Counted from the first letter of the stretch, positions 8,715-20,089 are shown. The stretch: DNA of 64,000 nucleotides from Arthrobacter sp. AQ5-06 (GCF_003287955.1 NZ_QMKP01000013.1:59196-123195), one strand, 5' to 3'. Notes: generated from the sequence alone by a model not told the origin. Numbers and translations are program-made.

Positions 8715-10142
8715 ATGAGTGCCACCCTCACTGACGCAAAGACCAGCCGGGGCAACGTCACCGCCCTCATGGTCGCCCTGCTGGCCGCGTGCGTCGCCTT
8801 CCAGCTCAACGCCTCCATGCTCAGCCCCGCCCTGGTCACCATGGGCAAGGAACTGAACACCGATCAGGCCGTCATCGGCCTCTCCCAGACCTGGTTCTTC
8901 ACCGCGGCCGCCCTGTTCTCCCTCTTCCTGCCCCGCCTGAGCGACATCATCGGCCGCAAGAAGATCCTGATCGGCATGATGCTTCTGATGGCCGTCGGTT
9001 CCGTCATCGCGGCCATGGCCCCGGACGTGACCTGGCTCTTTGTGGGCCGCATCATCCAGGGCGTGAGCGGCCCTACGGTGCCGTTGTGCCTGATCATGCT
9101 GCGCTCCGCCGTCAGCAACCCGCGCAAATACGGGACGCTCATGGGTCTCATCACCGCGGTCAACGGCGGTGTGGCCGGCGTGGACTCCTTTGTGGGCGGC
9201 TACTTCGCCGAGCACTTCGGGTTCCGCAGTATCTTCTGGCTCATGGTGGTCCTGGCGCTCGTCGCCACTGCCCTGATCGCCTTCTTCGCCGGCGAGACCA
9301 AGCCGGCCGCCGGCACCTCCATGGACTGGCTGGGCGTGTTCTTCATTGTGGTTGCGGTGGGTGCGCTGCTCACCGCCCTCAACGAGGGCTCCAAGCTGGT
9401 GGGCGGCTTCGCGCCCGGCACCCTCCTGCTGGCCGTCGGACTGGTGGTGGTTGCCGCCGTCGCGTTCTACTGCTTCTGGACTGTGGAAAAGCGCGCCAAA
9501 CAGCCCATGGTGGAAACGGTCCACTTGCGCCAGCGCTCCACCTGGGCGCCGCTGCTGACCACCACGCTGACCATGACCGGTATCTTCGCCGTCATCAACG
9601 GGATCGTGCCGGCGTATGTGCAGGCGGCAGACCCGGGATTCGGCATCGGCCCGACCGAAATGTCGCTGATCATCCTCACCCCGTACGCCCTGCTCGGCTG
9701 GCTGGTGGGTCCCATCAGCGGCAGGCTCGCGCCGGTGCTCGGCTACACCAAGGTCCTGCGCATCGGCATGCTGGGCAGCATCGCCGCCCTGGCCATCATC
9801 GCATTCTTCGGCCTCAGCAGCCTGCCCATGATGATCGCCGGAACGGTCTTGCTGGGCATCATGTACGCCGGTACGGTCAACATCATGCTGAACGGGCTCG
9901 GAGTTGTCCTCTCACCCGACGGAAACCCGGGATTCCTGCCCGGCATGAACGCGGGCGCCTTCAACCTGGGTGCCGGCCTGAGTTTCCTGGCGCTGCCCGC
10001 CGTGCTGGTGGCCACGTCGGCACTCGGGGACGCCAAAGCGTCCTACCTCACGGTGGTGGCGACGGGCCTGGTCATCACGGTGGCCGCGTTCGCCGCGTCG
10101 CTCCTCATCCCCAAGCCCATCGAGGCTGAGGTGACCGAATGA
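8715..10142 (+). CDS. MFS transporter, probable nucleoside/ribose uptake
   Basis: A 475-residue major facilitator of the 14-helix DHA2-like type. The A-like motif RLSDIIGRKKIL follows the second helix, and hydrophobic segments span the whole length. The start ATG directly abuts the stop of the nucleoside hydrolase and the gene overlaps the ribokinase start by four bases (ATGA), so the three are translationally coupled. From this context it probably imports nucleosides or ribose, though DHA2-like sequences are more often drug exporters. Function is inferred from neighbours. Confidence 0.8.
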   Translation: MSATLTDAKTSRGNVTALMVALLAACVAFQLNASMLSPALVTMGKELNTDQAVIGLSQTWFFTAAALFSLFLPRLSDIIGRKKILIGMMLLMAVGSVIAAMAPDVTWLFVGRIIQGVSGPTVPLCLIMLRSAVSNPRKYGTLMGLITAVNGGVAGVDSFVGGYFAEHFGFRSIFWLMVVLALVATALIAFFAGETKPAAGTSMDWLGVFFIVVAVGALLTALNEGSKLVGGFAPGTLLLAVGLVVVAAVAFYCFWTVEKRAKQPMVETVHLRQRSTWAPLLTTTLTMTGIFAVINGIVPAYVQAADPGFGIGPTEMSLIILTPYALLGWLVGPISGRLAPVLGYTKVLRIGMLGSIAALAIIAFFGLSSLPMMIAGTVLLGIMYAGTVNIMLNGLGVVLSPDGNPGFLPGMNAGAFNLGAGLSFLALPAVLVATSALGDAKASYLTVVATGLVITVAAFAASLLIPKPIEAEVTE

Positions 10143-11122
10143 GCTCCGCAACGGCCGGCTCCCAAGGCAGGATCGTCGTCGTCGGATCCCTGAACGCGGA
10201 CCTGACCATTTATTGCGAGCGGCTGCCGTTGCCCGGTGAGACGGTGCACGGCAACGGCTTCGCCGTGAACCCGGGTGGTAAAAGCGCCAACCAGGCCGTC
10301 GCCGCCAGCCTGCTGGGCGGGGACGTCAGCCTTGTAGGTGCCGTAGGCGGGGACGCCAACGGCGACATGCTCCTTTCCTCGGCTGCCGGCGCCGGGGTGG
10401 ACGTGTCCGGCGTGCGGACCGCAACAACTGAGGCCACCGGCGTCGCCGTCATCGCCGTGGATTCCAGCGGCGAGAACAACATCATCATCTCCGCCGGCGC
10501 CAACGGCACCCTCTCGCCGGCGGACGTCGCGGCCGCGGCGGAAACGTTCGACGGCGCCGCGGTGGTCTGTCTCTGCCTGGAGGTCAGCCTTGACACGGTT
10601 GAGGCCGCCGCCCGGGCAGGGCACGACGCCGGCGCCACAGTTCTGCTGAACCTCTCGCCTTACGCGGAGATCCCGCAGCAGCTGGCGGACCTGACCGACG
10701 TCCTGCTGGTCAATGCCCACGAGGCGTCGCTGTTCCTTGGCTCCGCCGCAATTCCCGGCCGCGACGCGGATGCCAGCGACTGGGAAGCGGTCAGGGTGCG
10801 CTTCGCCGAGCGGGGGCTCCAGCGGGCCCTCGTCACGCTGGGGGCGCACGGGTCCATGGTGCTGGATTCGCTGGCTCCTTCCGGGCAGCAGCTGGTCCGG
10901 GTGGCGCCGGTCAAGGTCAAGGCCGTGGACACCACCGGCGCGGGCGACGCCTTCACGGGGGCGGTGGCCGCCCGCCTGGCAGCCGGCGCGCCGCTGGCTG
11001 ACGCCGCCACCTTCGCCTCGATTGCCGCCGCGCTGGCCACCACCCGCAAGGGAACGCAGGCAGCCTATCCGGAGGTGGCGGACGTGGAGCGCGTGCTCGC
11101 TTCGGGTGTCCGCTCTCTGTGA
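10139..11122 (+). CDS. rbsK: Ribokinase (PfkB family)
   Basis: This 327-residue PfkB-family sugar kinase phosphorylates ribose at O5. Signature 1 is seen as NPGGKSANQAVAAS (about 42-55) and signature 2 as DTTGAGDAFTGAVAAR, which contains the anion hole and catalytic Asp. The N-terminal GSLNADLTIYCERLP block matches ribokinases. It is last in the operon after the nucleoside hydrolase and transporter, so it likely uses ribose released by hydrolysis. A long inverted repeat follows the stop and separates it from the convergent purU. Confidence 0.88.
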   Translation: MSSATAGSQGRIVVVGSLNADLTIYCERLPLPGETVHGNGFAVNPGGKSANQAVAASLLGGDVSLVGAVGGDANGDMLLSSAAGAGVDVSGVRTATTEATGVAVIAVDSSGENNIIISAGANGTLSPADVAAAAETFDGAAVVCLCLEVSLDTVEAAARAGHDAGATVLLNLSPYAEIPQQLADLTDVLLVNAHEASLFLGSAAIPGRDADASDWEAVRVRFAERGLQRALVTLGAHGSMVLDSLAPSGQQLVRVAPVKVKAVDTTGAGDAFTGAVAARLAAGAPLADAATFASIAAALATTRKGTQAAYPEVADVERVLASGVRSL

Positions 11123-11161
11123 CGGACTGACGGAACGGCGTTTCTTGTACCGCCCGTTAGC

Positions 11162-11233
11162 GCCCGTTTCGTGGGTTCCCTGCGCTTTCGACGCTTTGCA
11201 ACATCGTGTGCGCAGGGAACCCACGAAATGGGC
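11162..11233. terminator. Long inverted repeat between convergent operons
   Basis: Two 24-base arms (11162-11185 and 11210-11233) are complementary with one mismatch, separated by 24 bases. It lies between the ends of rbsK (plus) and purU (minus) and could end transcription from both sides. No clear U-tract follows, so a repeat-element origin is also possible. Confidence 0.55.
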
Positions 11234-11244
11234 GTACCAGCTTC

Positions 11245-12141
11245 CTACTTCAGCACGACCGTCCTGTTTCCCTGCAGGATCACCCGGCCTTCGCAGTGCC
11301 ATCGGACGGCATTACTGAGAGCCTTGCATTCGGTATCCCGTCCGGCCGCAACCAGGTCTTCCGGACCAAAGGTGTGGTCCACCTCCACTGTCTGCTGGGA
11401 GATGATTGGCCCCTCGTCGAGCTCTGCATTGACGTAGTGCGCGGTGGCGCCCACAGTCTTGACGCCGCGCGCGTAGGCCTGGTGATACGGCTTGGCGCCC
11501 TTGAAGCTGGGCAGGAACGAGTGGTGGATGTTGATGGCGCGCCCGTCCAGCTTGCGGGTGAGGTCGTCGCTGAGGACCTGCATGTAGCGGGCCAGCACGA
11601 CCAGTTCCACGTCGAACCCGTCCACCAGTTCCAGCAGCCGGGCCTCGGCCGCCGGTTTGGTGCCGGCGGTGACCGGCACGTGGAAGAACGGGATGCCATG
11701 CCATTCCACCAGCGCCTGATGGTCCGTGTGGTTGGAGACCACGGCCGCCACGTCCACCGGCAGTTCGCCGCTCCTGGCGCGGAACAGCAGGTCGTTGAGG
11801 CAGTGCCCGAACTTGGACACCATAATCAGCACGCGGCGCTTGGCGCCGTGCGGCTCAAGCCGCCAGCGCATCCCGAACCGGTCCGCCACCGGGCCGAAAG
11901 CGGCCCGCAGCGTATCCGCAGTGGAGGCGTCGCCGTCGGACGCGGAATGCACCCGCATGAAAAAGTGCCCCTCCGAGCGCTCACCGAACTGCTTGCTGTC
12001 CACGATGTCGCAGCCGTGCTCCAGCAGGAAGCCGGAAACCGCGTGGACAATGCCGGGCTGCTCCGGGCAGTCGAGGGTCAGCACGTGTTCAACGGTGGTG
12101 ACGGGCCGCGCCGGCGACGCCTCATCCTGGATAGCAGTCAT
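11245..12141 (-). CDS. purU: Formyltetrahydrofolate deformylase
   Basis: PurU hydrolyses 10-formyl-THF to THF and formate. The product (298 residues) has an N-terminal ACT domain (LTLDCPEQPGIVHAVSGFL) and a formyltransferase-type catalytic domain with VLARYMQVLS, INIHHSFLPSFKGAKPYHQA and GATAHYVNAELDEGPII, which hold the Asn-His-Asp catalytic set. The ATG at 12141 is chosen; a GTG three codons upstream overlaps the sdaA end. It is the last gene of the glyA-sox operon, consistent with recycling THF loaded with one-carbon units by sarcosine oxidase. A second paralogue lies at 40764-41747. Confidence 0.92.
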   Translation of the reverse strand: MTAIQDEASPARPVTTVEHVLTLDCPEQPGIVHAVSGFLLEHGCDIVDSKQFGERSEGHFFMRVHSASDGDASTADTLRAAFGPVADRFGMRWRLEPHGAKRRVLIMVSKFGHCLNDLLFRARSGELPVDVAAVVSNHTDHQALVEWHGIPFFHVPVTAGTKPAAEARLLELVDGFDVELVVLARYMQVLSDDLTRKLDGRAINIHHSFLPSFKGAKPYHQAYARGVKTVGATAHYVNAELDEGPIISQQTVEVDHTFGPEDLVAAGRDTECKALSNAVRWHCEGRVILQGNRTVVLK

Positions 12142-12143
12142 GG

Positions 12144-13517
12144 CTAGCACTCGATCACGTTGACGGCGAGGCCTCCGCGGGAGGTCTCCTTATATTTGGT
12201 TTTCATGTCCGCTCCTGTCTCACGCATGGTTTTGATGGCCTTATCCAGCGACACCTTGTGGCTGCCGTCCCCGTGGAGGGAAAGGCGGGCGGCATTGATG
12301 GCTTTGACGCTGGCGATGGCGTTCCGTTCGATGCAGGGGATCTGCACCAGCCCGCCCACGGGATCGCAGGTCAGGCCGAGGTTGTGTTCGATGCCCACTT
12401 CGGCGGCGTTTTCCACCTGCTCTGGCGTGCCGCCGAGGACCTCGCACAAGCCCGCGGCCGCCATGGAACAGGCGGAGCCCACCTCGCCCTGGCAGCCAAC
12501 TTCGGCGCCGGAAATGGAGGCGTTGATCTTGAACAGAATTCCGACGGCGGCCGCGGCCAGCAGGAAGCGGACCACCCCGTCGTCGTTGGCTCCCGGAACA
12601 AACTTGATGTAGTAGTGCAGCACCGCCGGGACGATGCCGGCCGCGCCGTTGGTGGGTGCCGTGACGATTCGCCCGCCGGCGGCGTTCTCCTCGTTGACGG
12701 CAAGGGCGAACAGGTTCACCCATTCCATCGCCCGGAACGGGTCGGTGACGCCGGTGTCCGCGGTCAGGGTCTGGAACAACGACGGCGCCCGCCGCCTGAC
12801 GTTCAGGCCGCCGGGAAGGATCCCTTCCGCGGCGCAGCCGTTGTCCACGCATTCGCGCATCACGGCCCAGAGTGCCAGCAGCTTTTCGCGGAGTTCGGCT
12901 TCGCTGCGCCAGGTGAGTTCGTTGGCGAGCATCACGTCGGAGATGGACATGCCTTCGCGGCTGCAGATGGCCAGGAGTTCGTCGGCGGTGGTGAAGGGGT
13001 AGGGGAGGACGGTGGCGTCGGCCACCACCCGGTCGCCGGCGTCGGCATCCCCGTCCACCACAAAGCCGCCGCCGATGGAGTAGTAACTCCGTTCGCTGAG
13101 GACGGCGCCGGCGTGGTCGAGGGCCCGGAAGGTCATACCGTTGGGGTGGGCGGGCAGGGACTTGCGGCGGTGCAGCACCACGTCCTCGTCCCAGTTGAAG
13201 TCCACCCGGTGGTTCCCGCAGATCCTGAGTTCGGCGTCGAGCGCGGCGGCGGCCACCTGGTCGTCGGCAGTGGAGGTGTCGACGGTTTCCGGGTCCAGGC
13301 CCTGCAGGCCCAGCACCACCGCCTTGTCGGAGCCGTGGCCCCGGCCGGTGGCACCCAGCGAGCCGAACAGTTCGGCCTGGACCCGGGTGGTTGAGCTCAG
13401 GAGCCCGTCGCCTTTGAGTCCGTCAGCGAACAGCTTCGCTGCCCGCATCGGGCCGACCGTGTGTGACGACGACGGCCCGATGCCAACCGAGAACAGGTCC
13501 AGGGCGCTGAGCGCCAT
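12144..13517 (-). CDS. sdaA: L-serine ammonia-lyase, single-chain iron-sulfur type
   Basis: This 457-residue enzyme deaminates serine to pyruvate and ammonia. It has the N-terminal [19 protein letters not shown] signature and the C-terminal iron-sulfur cysteines in [16 protein letters not shown] and [19 protein letters not shown]. The beta (ACT-like) and alpha domains are fused, as usual in actinobacteria. Its ATG at 13517 shares one base with the soxG stop (TGATG), so translation is coupled. It drains serine made by GlyA from sarcosine-derived glycine, completing conversion of betaine carbon to pyruvate. Confidence 0.93.
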   Translation of the reverse strand: MALSALDLFSVGIGPSSSHTVGPMRAAKLFADGLKGDGLLSSTTRVQAELFGSLGATGRGHGSDKAVVLGLQGLDPETVDTSTADDQVAAAALDAELRICGNHRVDFNWDEDVVLHRRKSLPAHPNGMTFRALDHAGAVLSERSYYSIGGGFVVDGDADAGDRVVADATVLPYPFTTADELLAICSREGMSISDVMLANELTWRSEAELREKLLALWAVMRECVDNGCAAEGILPGGLNVRRRAPSLFQTLTADTGVTDPFRAMEWVNLFALAVNEENAAGGRIVTAPTNGAAGIVPAVLHYYIKFVPGANDDGVVRFLLAAAAVGILFKINASISGAEVGCQGEVGSACSMAAAGLCEVLGGTPEQVENAAEVGIEHNLGLTCDPVGGLVQIPCIERNAIASVKAINAARLSLHGDGSHKVSLDKAIKTMRETGADMKTKYKETSRGGLAVNVIEC

Positions 13518-14152
13518 CAGGGCACCTCGGGGGAAGCGAACTCCCTTACAGCGTCCAGGAGCCACCGGCCCAGGAAGTCCGCGAACGAGGCCCGGGGGAA
13601 GAGCCGGAAGCTCTCCTCGCCGGTTTTCTGCAGGACCACCGGGATGTTGCCGATCTCCGTGGACAGGGCGGTTCCCACGGTGAAGCTGCGCGGGTGCAGG
13701 TCCAGGGCGCAGCCCTTTTCCAGGGCCGCACGGGCCCGCGGGCCGGAAAGCTCGAACGTGGTGCGGTTCGCGGAGAGGTCCACCACCTGGCCCGGAGCCT
13801 CGCCCAGCGCGGCCACGAGGGAACCTATGAGGTCACCGCCCAGGGAATCGTGGGCCTCTTCCGGTGCCACCACCAGGAACTCGGATGGTCCCAGCCAGAG
13901 GACGGTGACGCGGTCCGTGCCGCCCACGTCGCCGCAGCGTGCCGGCAGGCTGCGTGCAACGGCAGCGATCCGTGCGCCTTCCTCGGAGCGGGGGTCCACG
14001 CGGACGCCCGCCATGGTCTGGAACGGGCCCTCTTTCAGGACCACCGTCCCCTGGATGGAACCGGCCTCCAGGGCAGCGGCCAGGTGGGAGGCCGGGCTGC
14101 GGCGGATGTCCCGGAGTCCATTGATGCCATTGATTGCTGCTGTGTTAGCCAT
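13517..14152 (-). CDS. soxG: Sarcosine oxidase gamma subunit
   Basis: The 211-residue product matches SoxG, the small GcvT/YgfZ-like structural subunit of heterotetrameric sarcosine oxidase. Recognisable blocks are [31 protein letters not shown] and [19 protein letters not shown]. The ATG at 14152 overlaps the soxA end by eight bases; a longer frame upstream lies inside soxA and is not real. The C-terminus follows the family length. It acts in the cytoplasm with SoxA, SoxB and SoxD. Confidence 0.9.
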   Translation of the reverse strand: MANTAAINGINGLRDIRRSPASHLAAALEAGSIQGTVVLKEGPFQTMAGVRVDPRSEEGARIAAVARSLPARCGDVGGTDRVTVLWLGPSEFLVVAPEEAHDSLGGDLIGSLVAALGEAPGQVVDLSANRTTFELSGPRARAALEKGCALDLHPRSFTVGTALSTEIGNIPVVLQKTGEESFRLFPRASFADFLGRWLLDAVREFASPEVP

Positions 14153-17108
14153 CTTTGCGGGTCCCTTCGGGGTCAAAAAGTACGGTTTCTGCCACAACAA
14201 CGTCAACCAGCTGGTCGCCGGCGGCGGCCACCAGGGTCTCCCCGATGCGGTTGCGGCCATTCTTGATCAGTGCCAGTGCGAAGGACCTGCCCAACGCGGC
14301 GCTGTGGTAGCTCGAGGTCACGAAGCCCTGCATGGGCACCGGGCCGTAGGCGGGGTTCGTGGTGATCCCCTTCTCCACGAGCTGGGTGCCTTCGGGCAAC
14401 CGGAACGTCCCGTCTACCGGCAGGACGCTGACCAGGTGCTTGCGGTCCGCGCGCTGGGCATCAGCCCGGGCGTAGGAGCGCTTGCCGATGAAGTCCTTGG
14501 CCTTTGACACCACCCATTCCATCCCCGCGTCCTGCGGGGTAACTGTCCCGTCGGTGTCCTGCCCAACGATCGGGTAGCCCTTCTCGGCGCGGAGGACGTG
14601 CATGGTTTCGGTGCCGTAGGGGGTGATGTTGAATTCGGCCCCTGCCGCGGCCACGGCTTCCCAGGTGTTCAGCCCGTACCAGGCGGGCACGTTGATCTCG
14701 TAGGCCAGTTCGCCGGAGAAGGAAATCCGGCAGACCCGCGCCCGGACGCCGGAGGCGAGGGTGGTTTCGCGGAACGTCATGAACGGGAAGGCTTCTGCTT
14801 CCAGCCCGCCGCCCGCTGCCAGGTCCGGCGCCAGTTTGGCGAGCACCGCCCGGGATTTGGGCCCGACGACGGCAATGGTGGACCACTGTTCGGTCACCGA
14901 GGTGCAGTGCACGTCCAGTTCCGGCCATTCGGTCTGCAGCCATTCCTCCAGCCAGTCCAGCACCTTCGCTGCGCCGCCGGTGGTGGTGGTCATGAAGTAC
15001 CGGTCCTCATCGAGGCGCAGGGTCACGCCGTCGTCGAAAATCATGCCGTCCGCCATGCACATCACGCCGTAGCGGGCGGAACCGGGGGCCAGTTTCTTGA
15101 ACGCGTTGGTGTAGATCCGGTTGAGGAACTCGCCGGCGTCCTTGCCCCGGATTTCGATCTTGCCGAGGGTGGTGGCGTCCATAAAGCCCACGGACTCCCG
15201 GACCGCGGCACATTCACGCAGCACCGCTTCATCCATGTCCTCCCCTGCCTGCGGGTAGTACCAAGGCCGTTTCCACTGCCCCACGTCCTCGAACAGCGCC
15301 CCCTCCGCGACGTGCCACGGGTGGATGGAGGTCACGCGGGCGGGGTCGAACAGTTCGCCGCGCTGGCGTCCGGCCAGGGCCGCGAACGCCACCGGCGTGA
15401 ACGGTGCCCGGTAGGTGGTGGTGCCGATGTCACCAATGCCCCGGGACGCTTCGCCGGCCTGCCGGAGGGCGGCGGCGATGACTCCGATCGCGTTGACCCC
15501 GGAGGTCTTGCCTTGGTCGTTGGCGGTGCTGATGGAGGTGTAGCGCTTGATGTGCTCCACGGACCGCATCCCGGCGCCGGTGGAACGCAGGACGTCGGCC
15601 ACGGACTGGTCGCGCTGGAAGTCCACGAAGTGGTGGTGCCAGTCATCCGGCGTGCCCGTCTGGCCTGGGACGAGCCAGAGCTGGCGGGTCGGGGCTGAAG
15701 CCTTCGGCTCATTGAGGACGAGAGGAACGACGACTCCGTCAGAATTTTCAGGCGTGAAGCCCGCCGCGATGGCGGCCGCGGCTCCGGCGGAGATGCCATC
15801 GGCGAGGCAGTCGTCCAGTTCAAAGCTGCCACGGCCGGAGCCAACCACCTGCTGGTTGGGGACCACGGTGCTCGGCACGAACGCTGCCAGGTCCTCGTCC
15901 CAGCGCAGCTTGCCCTGCCGCTGCGAGTGGAGGTGCACCAGCGGGCTCCAGCCGCCGGAGACTGCCAGCAGGTCGCAGGCGATCTCTTCGATGCCGGAGG
16001 TGAGTTCGCCGTCGTCGTTGACGCTGCGGACGGTGACGCCCTCCAGCCGGCCATCGGCGCTGACACCGGCGGCAGTGTTGGCAACGGCGCTGCCGATCAG
16101 CACCCGGGTGCCGGCTTCGACGGCGGCAGCAGCCACCGCAGTCAGCGCTGGACGGGCGTCCACCACGGCCTGAACCCTGACGCCGGCGGCGCGCAGGTCC
16201 GCGGCGAGGGCGTAGGCGCTGTCGTTGGTGGTGCTGATGACCACGCGCTGCCCGGCGGCCACGGCGTAGCGGTTGAGGTAGCTGCGGACGGCCGAGGCGA
16301 GCATGATGCCGGGGCGGTCGTTGTTCTCGAAGACCAAGGGCCGTTCGTGGGCGCCGGGAGCCAGTACCACCTGATTAGCACGCACGTGCCAAATCCGCTG
16401 CCGGGAAACGCCGGGGGCGGCCGGGCTGGACAGGTGGTCGGTGCGGTTCTGGACCGCGATGACGTAGTTGGCATCGTAGGCGCCGAAGGCCGTGGTGCGG
16501 TTCAGGACGGTGCTTTCGGCTCCGGAAATGAGTTCGGCTTCCACGTCAGCCACCCACTCCAGAGCGGGCATGCCTTCGATGGACTCGGCACGTCCGGGCG
16601 CAGTGGATCCGGACAGGAGCGATCCGCCCAGTTCAGGCTGGTCGTCCATCAGCATCACGCGGGCACCGGTGCGGACGGCTTCGCGGGCGGCGGCCAGGCC
16701 GGCGGGGCCGCCGCCGATCACCAGGACGTCGGTGTGCACGTACTTCTTGTCGTATTCGGCGCGGTCTTCCTCAGGGTCCAGGCGGCCCAGGCCGTTGAGC
16801 AGGTCCGCTTTCAGGCCGTCCACCAGGGTGACGGTGGTGGCGGGGAGCATGGACTCGGCCACGTGGCCCGGGAACCGTGCTTCGATCCTGACCAGTGCGT
16901 TGGCTTCCTCCACCCCGGCGGACATGATGCCGCGGGGCCGGTCCTCGTAGAGCGAATTGCCGGCGGCGATCCTGCCATTGGCCAGCAGGGCGGAGGCGAG
17001 CGTGTCGCCGGGGTGTCCGGTGAATTCCTCGCCGTCCACAGTGAAGCGCCAGGAGATGGCGCGGTCGATGCGGCCGCCGGCGGCGAGGCGGGCGTTCTGG
17101 GAAGTCAC
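14145..17108 (-). CDS. soxA: Sarcosine oxidase alpha subunit
   Basis: The 987-residue alpha subunit carries an N-terminal 2Fe-2S-like fold without the ferredoxin cysteines ([19 protein letters not shown]), a dinucleotide-binding domain ([20 protein letters not shown] near 142), a second nucleotide site, and a C-terminal GcvT-type folate-binding domain ([33 protein letters not shown]). It transfers the sarcosine methyl group to THF as methylene-THF. The GTG at 17108 is the chosen start, overlapping the soxD stop by four bases; the frame further upstream is antisense-like filler inside soxD. Confidence 0.95.
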   Translation of the reverse strand: MTSQNARLAAGGRIDRAISWRFTVDGEEFTGHPGDTLASALLANGRIAAGNSLYEDRPRGIMSAGVEEANALVRIEARFPGHVAESMLPATTVTLVDGLKADLLNGLGRLDPEEDRAEYDKKYVHTDVLVIGGGPAGLAAAREAVRTGARVMLMDDQPELGGSLLSGSTAPGRAESIEGMPALEWVADVEAELISGAESTVLNRTTAFGAYDANYVIAVQNRTDHLSSPAAPGVSRQRIWHVRANQVVLAPGAHERPLVFENNDRPGIMLASAVRSYLNRYAVAAGQRVVISTTNDSAYALAADLRAAGVRVQAVVDARPALTAVAAAAVEAGTRVLIGSAVANTAAGVSADGRLEGVTVRSVNDDGELTSGIEEIACDLLAVSGGWSPLVHLHSQRQGKLRWDEDLAAFVPSTVVPNQQVVGSGRGSFELDDCLADGISAGAAAAIAAGFTPENSDGVVVPLVLNEPKASAPTRQLWLVPGQTGTPDDWHHHFVDFQRDQSVADVLRSTGAGMRSVEHIKRYTSISTANDQGKTSGVNAIGVIAAALRQAGEASRGIGDIGTTTYRAPFTPVAFAALAGRQRGELFDPARVTSIHPWHVAEGALFEDVGQWKRPWYYPQAGEDMDEAVLRECAAVRESVGFMDATTLGKIEIRGKDAGEFLNRIYTNAFKKLAPGSARYGVMCMADGMIFDDGVTLRLDEDRYFMTTTTGGAAKVLDWLEEWLQTEWPELDVHCTSVTEQWSTIAVVGPKSRAVLAKLAPDLAAGGGLEAEAFPFMTFRETTLASGVRARVCRISFSGELAYEINVPAWYGLNTWEAVAAAGAEFNITPYGTETMHVLRAEKGYPIVGQDTDGTVTPQDAGMEWVVSKAKDFIGKRSYARADAQRADRKHLVSVLPVDGTFRLPEGTQLVEKGITTNPAYGPVPMQGFVTSSYHSAALGRSFALALIKNGRNRIGETLVAAAGDQLVDVVVAETVLFDPEGTRKDG

Positions 17109-17422
17109 TTGGTTGCTCCTTCCGGGGCGATGACGCTGGTTGCAGCGGCCGTTGCCGGCCGGGGCGTACCCATCGGATAAATGGCCTGGATGTCGTACGT
17201 GACGGTGTCGCGGAGCATGTTGAACCACTGGCGGCAGCCGGTGCTGTGCAGCCAGCGCTCGGCGAAGGCGCCCTTGGTGTTGTCGCGGTAGAACAGGAAC
17301 TCGGCCCATTCGCGGTCGTTCAGCCCGGCGGGGTTTTCCGGGTAGGGCACGTGGGCCTGGCCGCCGTAGTGGAACTCGGTCTCGTCGCGCGAGCCGCAGT
17401 TGGGGCAGGAAATAAGCAGCAT
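17105..17422 (-). CDS. soxD: Sarcosine oxidase delta subunit
   Basis: This 105-residue zinc-binding subunit begins [21 protein letters not shown]; the CPNCG pair near residues 6-10 and later Cys/His residues (STGCRQWFN) give the structural zinc site. The [20 protein letters not shown] block is diagnostic of SoxD. It lies between soxB (27 bases upstream) and soxA (GTGA overlap), in the standard soxBDAG order. Confidence 0.94.
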   Translation of the reverse strand: MLLISCPNCGSRDETEFHYGGQAHVPYPENPAGLNDREWAEFLFYRDNTKGAFAERWLHSTGCRQWFNMLRDTVTYDIQAIYPMGTPRPATAAATSVIAPEGATK

Positions 17423-17449
17423 GTGCGTCTACTTTCTAGGGGACGGCGG

Positions 17450-18670
17450 CTAGTGGGCGACGGCGGCTGCGCCGTGTTCATCGATCAGGGCACCGGTTTC
17501 GAAGCGTTCCAGCGCAAACGGCTGGTTCAGCTTGTGCGGGGTCCCGGTGGCGATGGTGTGCGCGAACGTCAGTCCCGCCGCGGGGGTTCCTTTGAAGCCG
17601 CCGGTGCCCCAGCCGCAGTTCACGAACATGTTCTCCACCGGGGAGAGGCCCACGATCGGCGAGGCATCCAGCGTGGTGTCCACGATCCCGCCCCAGGTCC
17701 GCAGCACGTGCGCCCGGGCGAAGATGGGGAAGAGTTCGACGGCGGCGGCCATCTGGTGCTCGATCACGTGGAAGGAACCGCGCTGGCCGTAGCCGTTGTA
17801 GGAGTCCACGCCGGCGCCCATGACCAGCTCGCCCTTGTGGGCCTGCGAGACGTAGACGTGCACGTGGTTGGACATCACCACCGTGGGGTGGACGGGTTCG
17901 TGCAGTTCGGAAACCAGGGCCTGGAGCGGGTGCGACTGGATGGGAAGCCGGAAGCCGGCCATCTCCGCTAGGACCGAGCTGTGCCCGGCGGCGCACAGGC
18001 CCACCTTTTCGGTGTTGATGGTGCCGCGGTTGGTCTTGACGCCCACCACCCGGTTGCCGTCCTTGAGGAAGCCCGTGACTTCGCAGTTCTGGATGATGTC
18101 CACGCCCAGCTCGTCGCACTTGCGGGCGAAGGCCCAGGCCACGTGGTCGTGCTTGGCGATGCCCGCGCGCGGCTGGTACGTGGCGCCCATCACGGGGTAG
18201 CGGATGTTGTCGCTGATGTTCAGGATGGGGCAGAGTTCCTTGACCTGCTCCGGGTCCAGCCATTCAGCGTCCACGCCGTTGAGCTTGTTGGCGCCCACGC
18301 GGCGGATGCTTTCGCGGACGTCGCCCAGGGTGTGGGCGAGGTTCATGACGCCGCGCTGGCTGAAGAGGAAGTCGTACTCGAGCTCCTCCGGCAGGATCTC
18401 CCAGAGCTTGAGGGCGTGCTCGTAGATGGCCGCGCTCTCGTCCCAGAGGTAGTTGGAACGGATGATGGTGGTGTTCCGGGCCATGTTGCCGCCGGCCAGC
18501 CAGCCCTTTTCCAGGATGGCGATGTTGGTCATGCCGTGGTTCTTCGCCAGGAAGTATGCGGTGGCCAGGCCGTGCCCGCCGCCGCCCACAATCACGGCGT
18601 CGTAAGAGGACTTAGGCTCCGGGTTCCGCCAGAGGAAATCCGGGTGTTCCGGAAGCTGGTCCGTGCTCAC
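17450..18670 (-). CDS. soxB: Sarcosine oxidase beta subunit
   Basis: The 406-residue flavoprotein subunit has the Rossmann motif [16 protein letters not shown] at about 26-41 and the [14 protein letters not shown] block, which in SoxB surrounds the covalent FMN-binding histidine region, followed by [14 protein letters not shown] at the C-terminus. It oxidises sarcosine at the non-covalent FAD and passes electrons to oxygen through FMN. Its ATG at 18670 overlaps the glyA stop by four bases, so glyA and the sox genes are one coupled unit. Confidence 0.95.
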   Translation of the reverse strand: MSTDQLPEHPDFLWRNPEPKSSYDAVIVGGGGHGLATAYFLAKNHGMTNIAILEKGWLAGGNMARNTTIIRSNYLWDESAAIYEHALKLWEILPEELEYDFLFSQRGVMNLAHTLGDVRESIRRVGANKLNGVDAEWLDPEQVKELCPILNISDNIRYPVMGATYQPRAGIAKHDHVAWAFARKCDELGVDIIQNCEVTGFLKDGNRVVGVKTNRGTINTEKVGLCAAGHSSVLAEMAGFRLPIQSHPLQALVSELHEPVHPTVVMSNHVHVYVSQAHKGELVMGAGVDSYNGYGQRGSFHVIEHQMAAAVELFPIFARAHVLRTWGGIVDTTLDASPIVGLSPVENMFVNCGWGTGGFKGTPAAGLTFAHTIATGTPHKLNQPFALERFETGALIDEHGAAAVAH

Positions 18671-20043
18671 TGGTCTGCTCCGATCATTGCTGTTTCGAAT
18701 GCGGCGATCTCGGCGCCGCTGTCGTCCTGGGAAAGATGCGCGTAAAGCGGGAACTGGTCGGCGAGGGCGGTGACCCGGGCGCGGAGTTCGACGGCGGCGT
18801 CGTCGCTGAGGGATGCACTGCTGCCGGTGTCGGTGTTGGTGCCGTTACCGGCCGCGGCGATGAGCGCCGTCGCGATGATGTCCGCTACCTCGGTGAATTC
18901 CACGGCGCCGAAGCCGCGGGTGGCGAGGGCGGGAGTTCCGATCCGGAGACCGGAGGACACCATCGGCGGGCGGGGGTCGAACGGCACGGCGTTCCGGTTG
19001 ACCGTGATGCCGATCCGGTGCAGGGCATCTTCGGCCTGCTGCCCGTCCAGTTCCGAGTTCCGCAGGTCCACGAGGACCAGGTGCACGTCGGTGCCGCCGT
19101 TGACCACCGAGATGCCCGCCGCGGCCACGTCGTCCCGGAGGAGCCGTTCGGCCAGCAGTCTGGATCCCTCCAGGACGCGCTCCTGGCGTTCCTTGAATTC
19201 CGGGCTGCCCGCGAGCTTGAATGCCACGGCCTTGGCGGCAATGACGTGTTCCAGCGGGCCGCCCTGCTGGCCAGGGAACACGGCGCTGTTGATCTTGCGC
19301 GCGTACTGTTCCTTGGCGAGGATGACTCCGCCGCGCGGGCCACCGAGGGTCTTGTGCGTGGTGGTGGTGACGACGTCGGCGTACGGCACCGGGTTGGGGT
19401 GCAGCCCTGCGGCCACGAGGCCGGCGAAGTGGGCCATGTCCACCATGAGGTAGGCGTCCACCAGGTCGGCGATCCGGCGGAACTCGGCGAAGTCCAGCTG
19501 GCGGGAGTAGGCGGACCAGCCGGCGATGATCAGCTTCGGGCGGTGCTCGAGAGCCAGGGCCTCCACCTCTGCCATGTCCACCAGATGATCGTCTTTGCTC
19601 ACGTGGTAGGGGACGACGTTGTAGAGCTTGCCGGAGAAGTTGATGCGCATGCCGTGGGTGAGGTGGCCTCCATGTGCAAGGTCCAGGCCCATGATGGTGT
19701 CGCCCGGGTTCAGCAGGGCGAACATGGCGGCGGCGTTGGCCTGCGCGCCGGAGTGCGGCTGGACGTTTGCGAATTCTGCGCCGAACAGGGCCTTGACCCG
19801 GTCGATGGCGAGTTGCTCGACGACGTCGACGTGTTCGCAGCCGCCGTAGTAGCGCTTGCCGGGGTAGCCCTCGGCGTACTTGTTCGTCAGGACCGAGCCC
19901 TGCGCCTCCATGACTGCCGCCGGGGCGAAATTCTCCGAGGCAATCATCTCCAGAGTTGACTGCTGGCGGCCCAGCTCATTTTTAATGGCCTGCTGGACCT
20001 CGGGATCGACTGCGGAAAGTCGCTCGTTCAACTGCTCAACCAC
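18667..20043 (-). CDS. glyA: Serine hydroxymethyltransferase
   Basis: GlyA interconverts glycine plus methylene-THF and serine using PLP. The 458-residue product contains the PLP-lysine motif [16 protein letters not shown] and the [35 protein letters not shown] and [15 protein letters not shown] blocks. The GTG at 20043 is preceded by AAAGGAG five bases upstream, which decides the start over a longer frame. As first gene of the operon it combines the glycine and methylene-THF both made by sarcosine oxidase. A housekeeping copy may exist elsewhere; this one looks dedicated. Confidence 0.95.
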   Translation of the reverse strand: MVEQLNERLSAVDPEVQQAIKNELGRQQSTLEMIASENFAPAAVMEAQGSVLTNKYAEGYPGKRYYGGCEHVDVVEQLAIDRVKALFGAEFANVQPHSGAQANAAAMFALLNPGDTIMGLDLAHGGHLTHGMRINFSGKLYNVVPYHVSKDDHLVDMAEVEALALEHRPKLIIAGWSAYSRQLDFAEFRRIADLVDAYLMVDMAHFAGLVAAGLHPNPVPYADVVTTTTHKTLGGPRGGVILAKEQYARKINSAVFPGQQGGPLEHVIAAKAVAFKLAGSPEFKERQERVLEGSRLLAERLLRDDVAAAGISVVNGGTDVHLVLVDLRNSELDGQQAEDALHRIGITVNRNAVPFDPRPPMVSSGLRIGTPALATRGFGAVEFTEVADIIATALIAAAGNGTNTDTGSSASLSDDAAVELRARVTALADQFPLYAHLSQDDSGAEIAAFETAMIGADQ

Positions 20044-20075
20044 GGATGCTCCTTTGAAATACCACTGTTGCAATG

Positions 20076-20089
20076 ACTGATATATCAGT
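20076..20089. promoter_or_regulatory. Palindromic GntR-type operator candidate upstream of glyA
   Basis: The perfect 14-base palindrome ACTGATATATCAGT lies 33 bases upstream of the glyA start in the divergent region shared with the GntR gene. FCD-type GntR proteins commonly bind AT-centred short palindromes such as TGATATATCA. Assignment to the adjacent regulator is inferred. Confidence 0.6.

Noticed and set aside
7398..9524. A 708-codon minus frame opposite the nucleoside hydrolase and MFS genes
   Set aside because: Gly/His/Asp-rich composition without motifs, typical of shadow frames in high-GC DNA, and it covers well-supported plus-strand genes.
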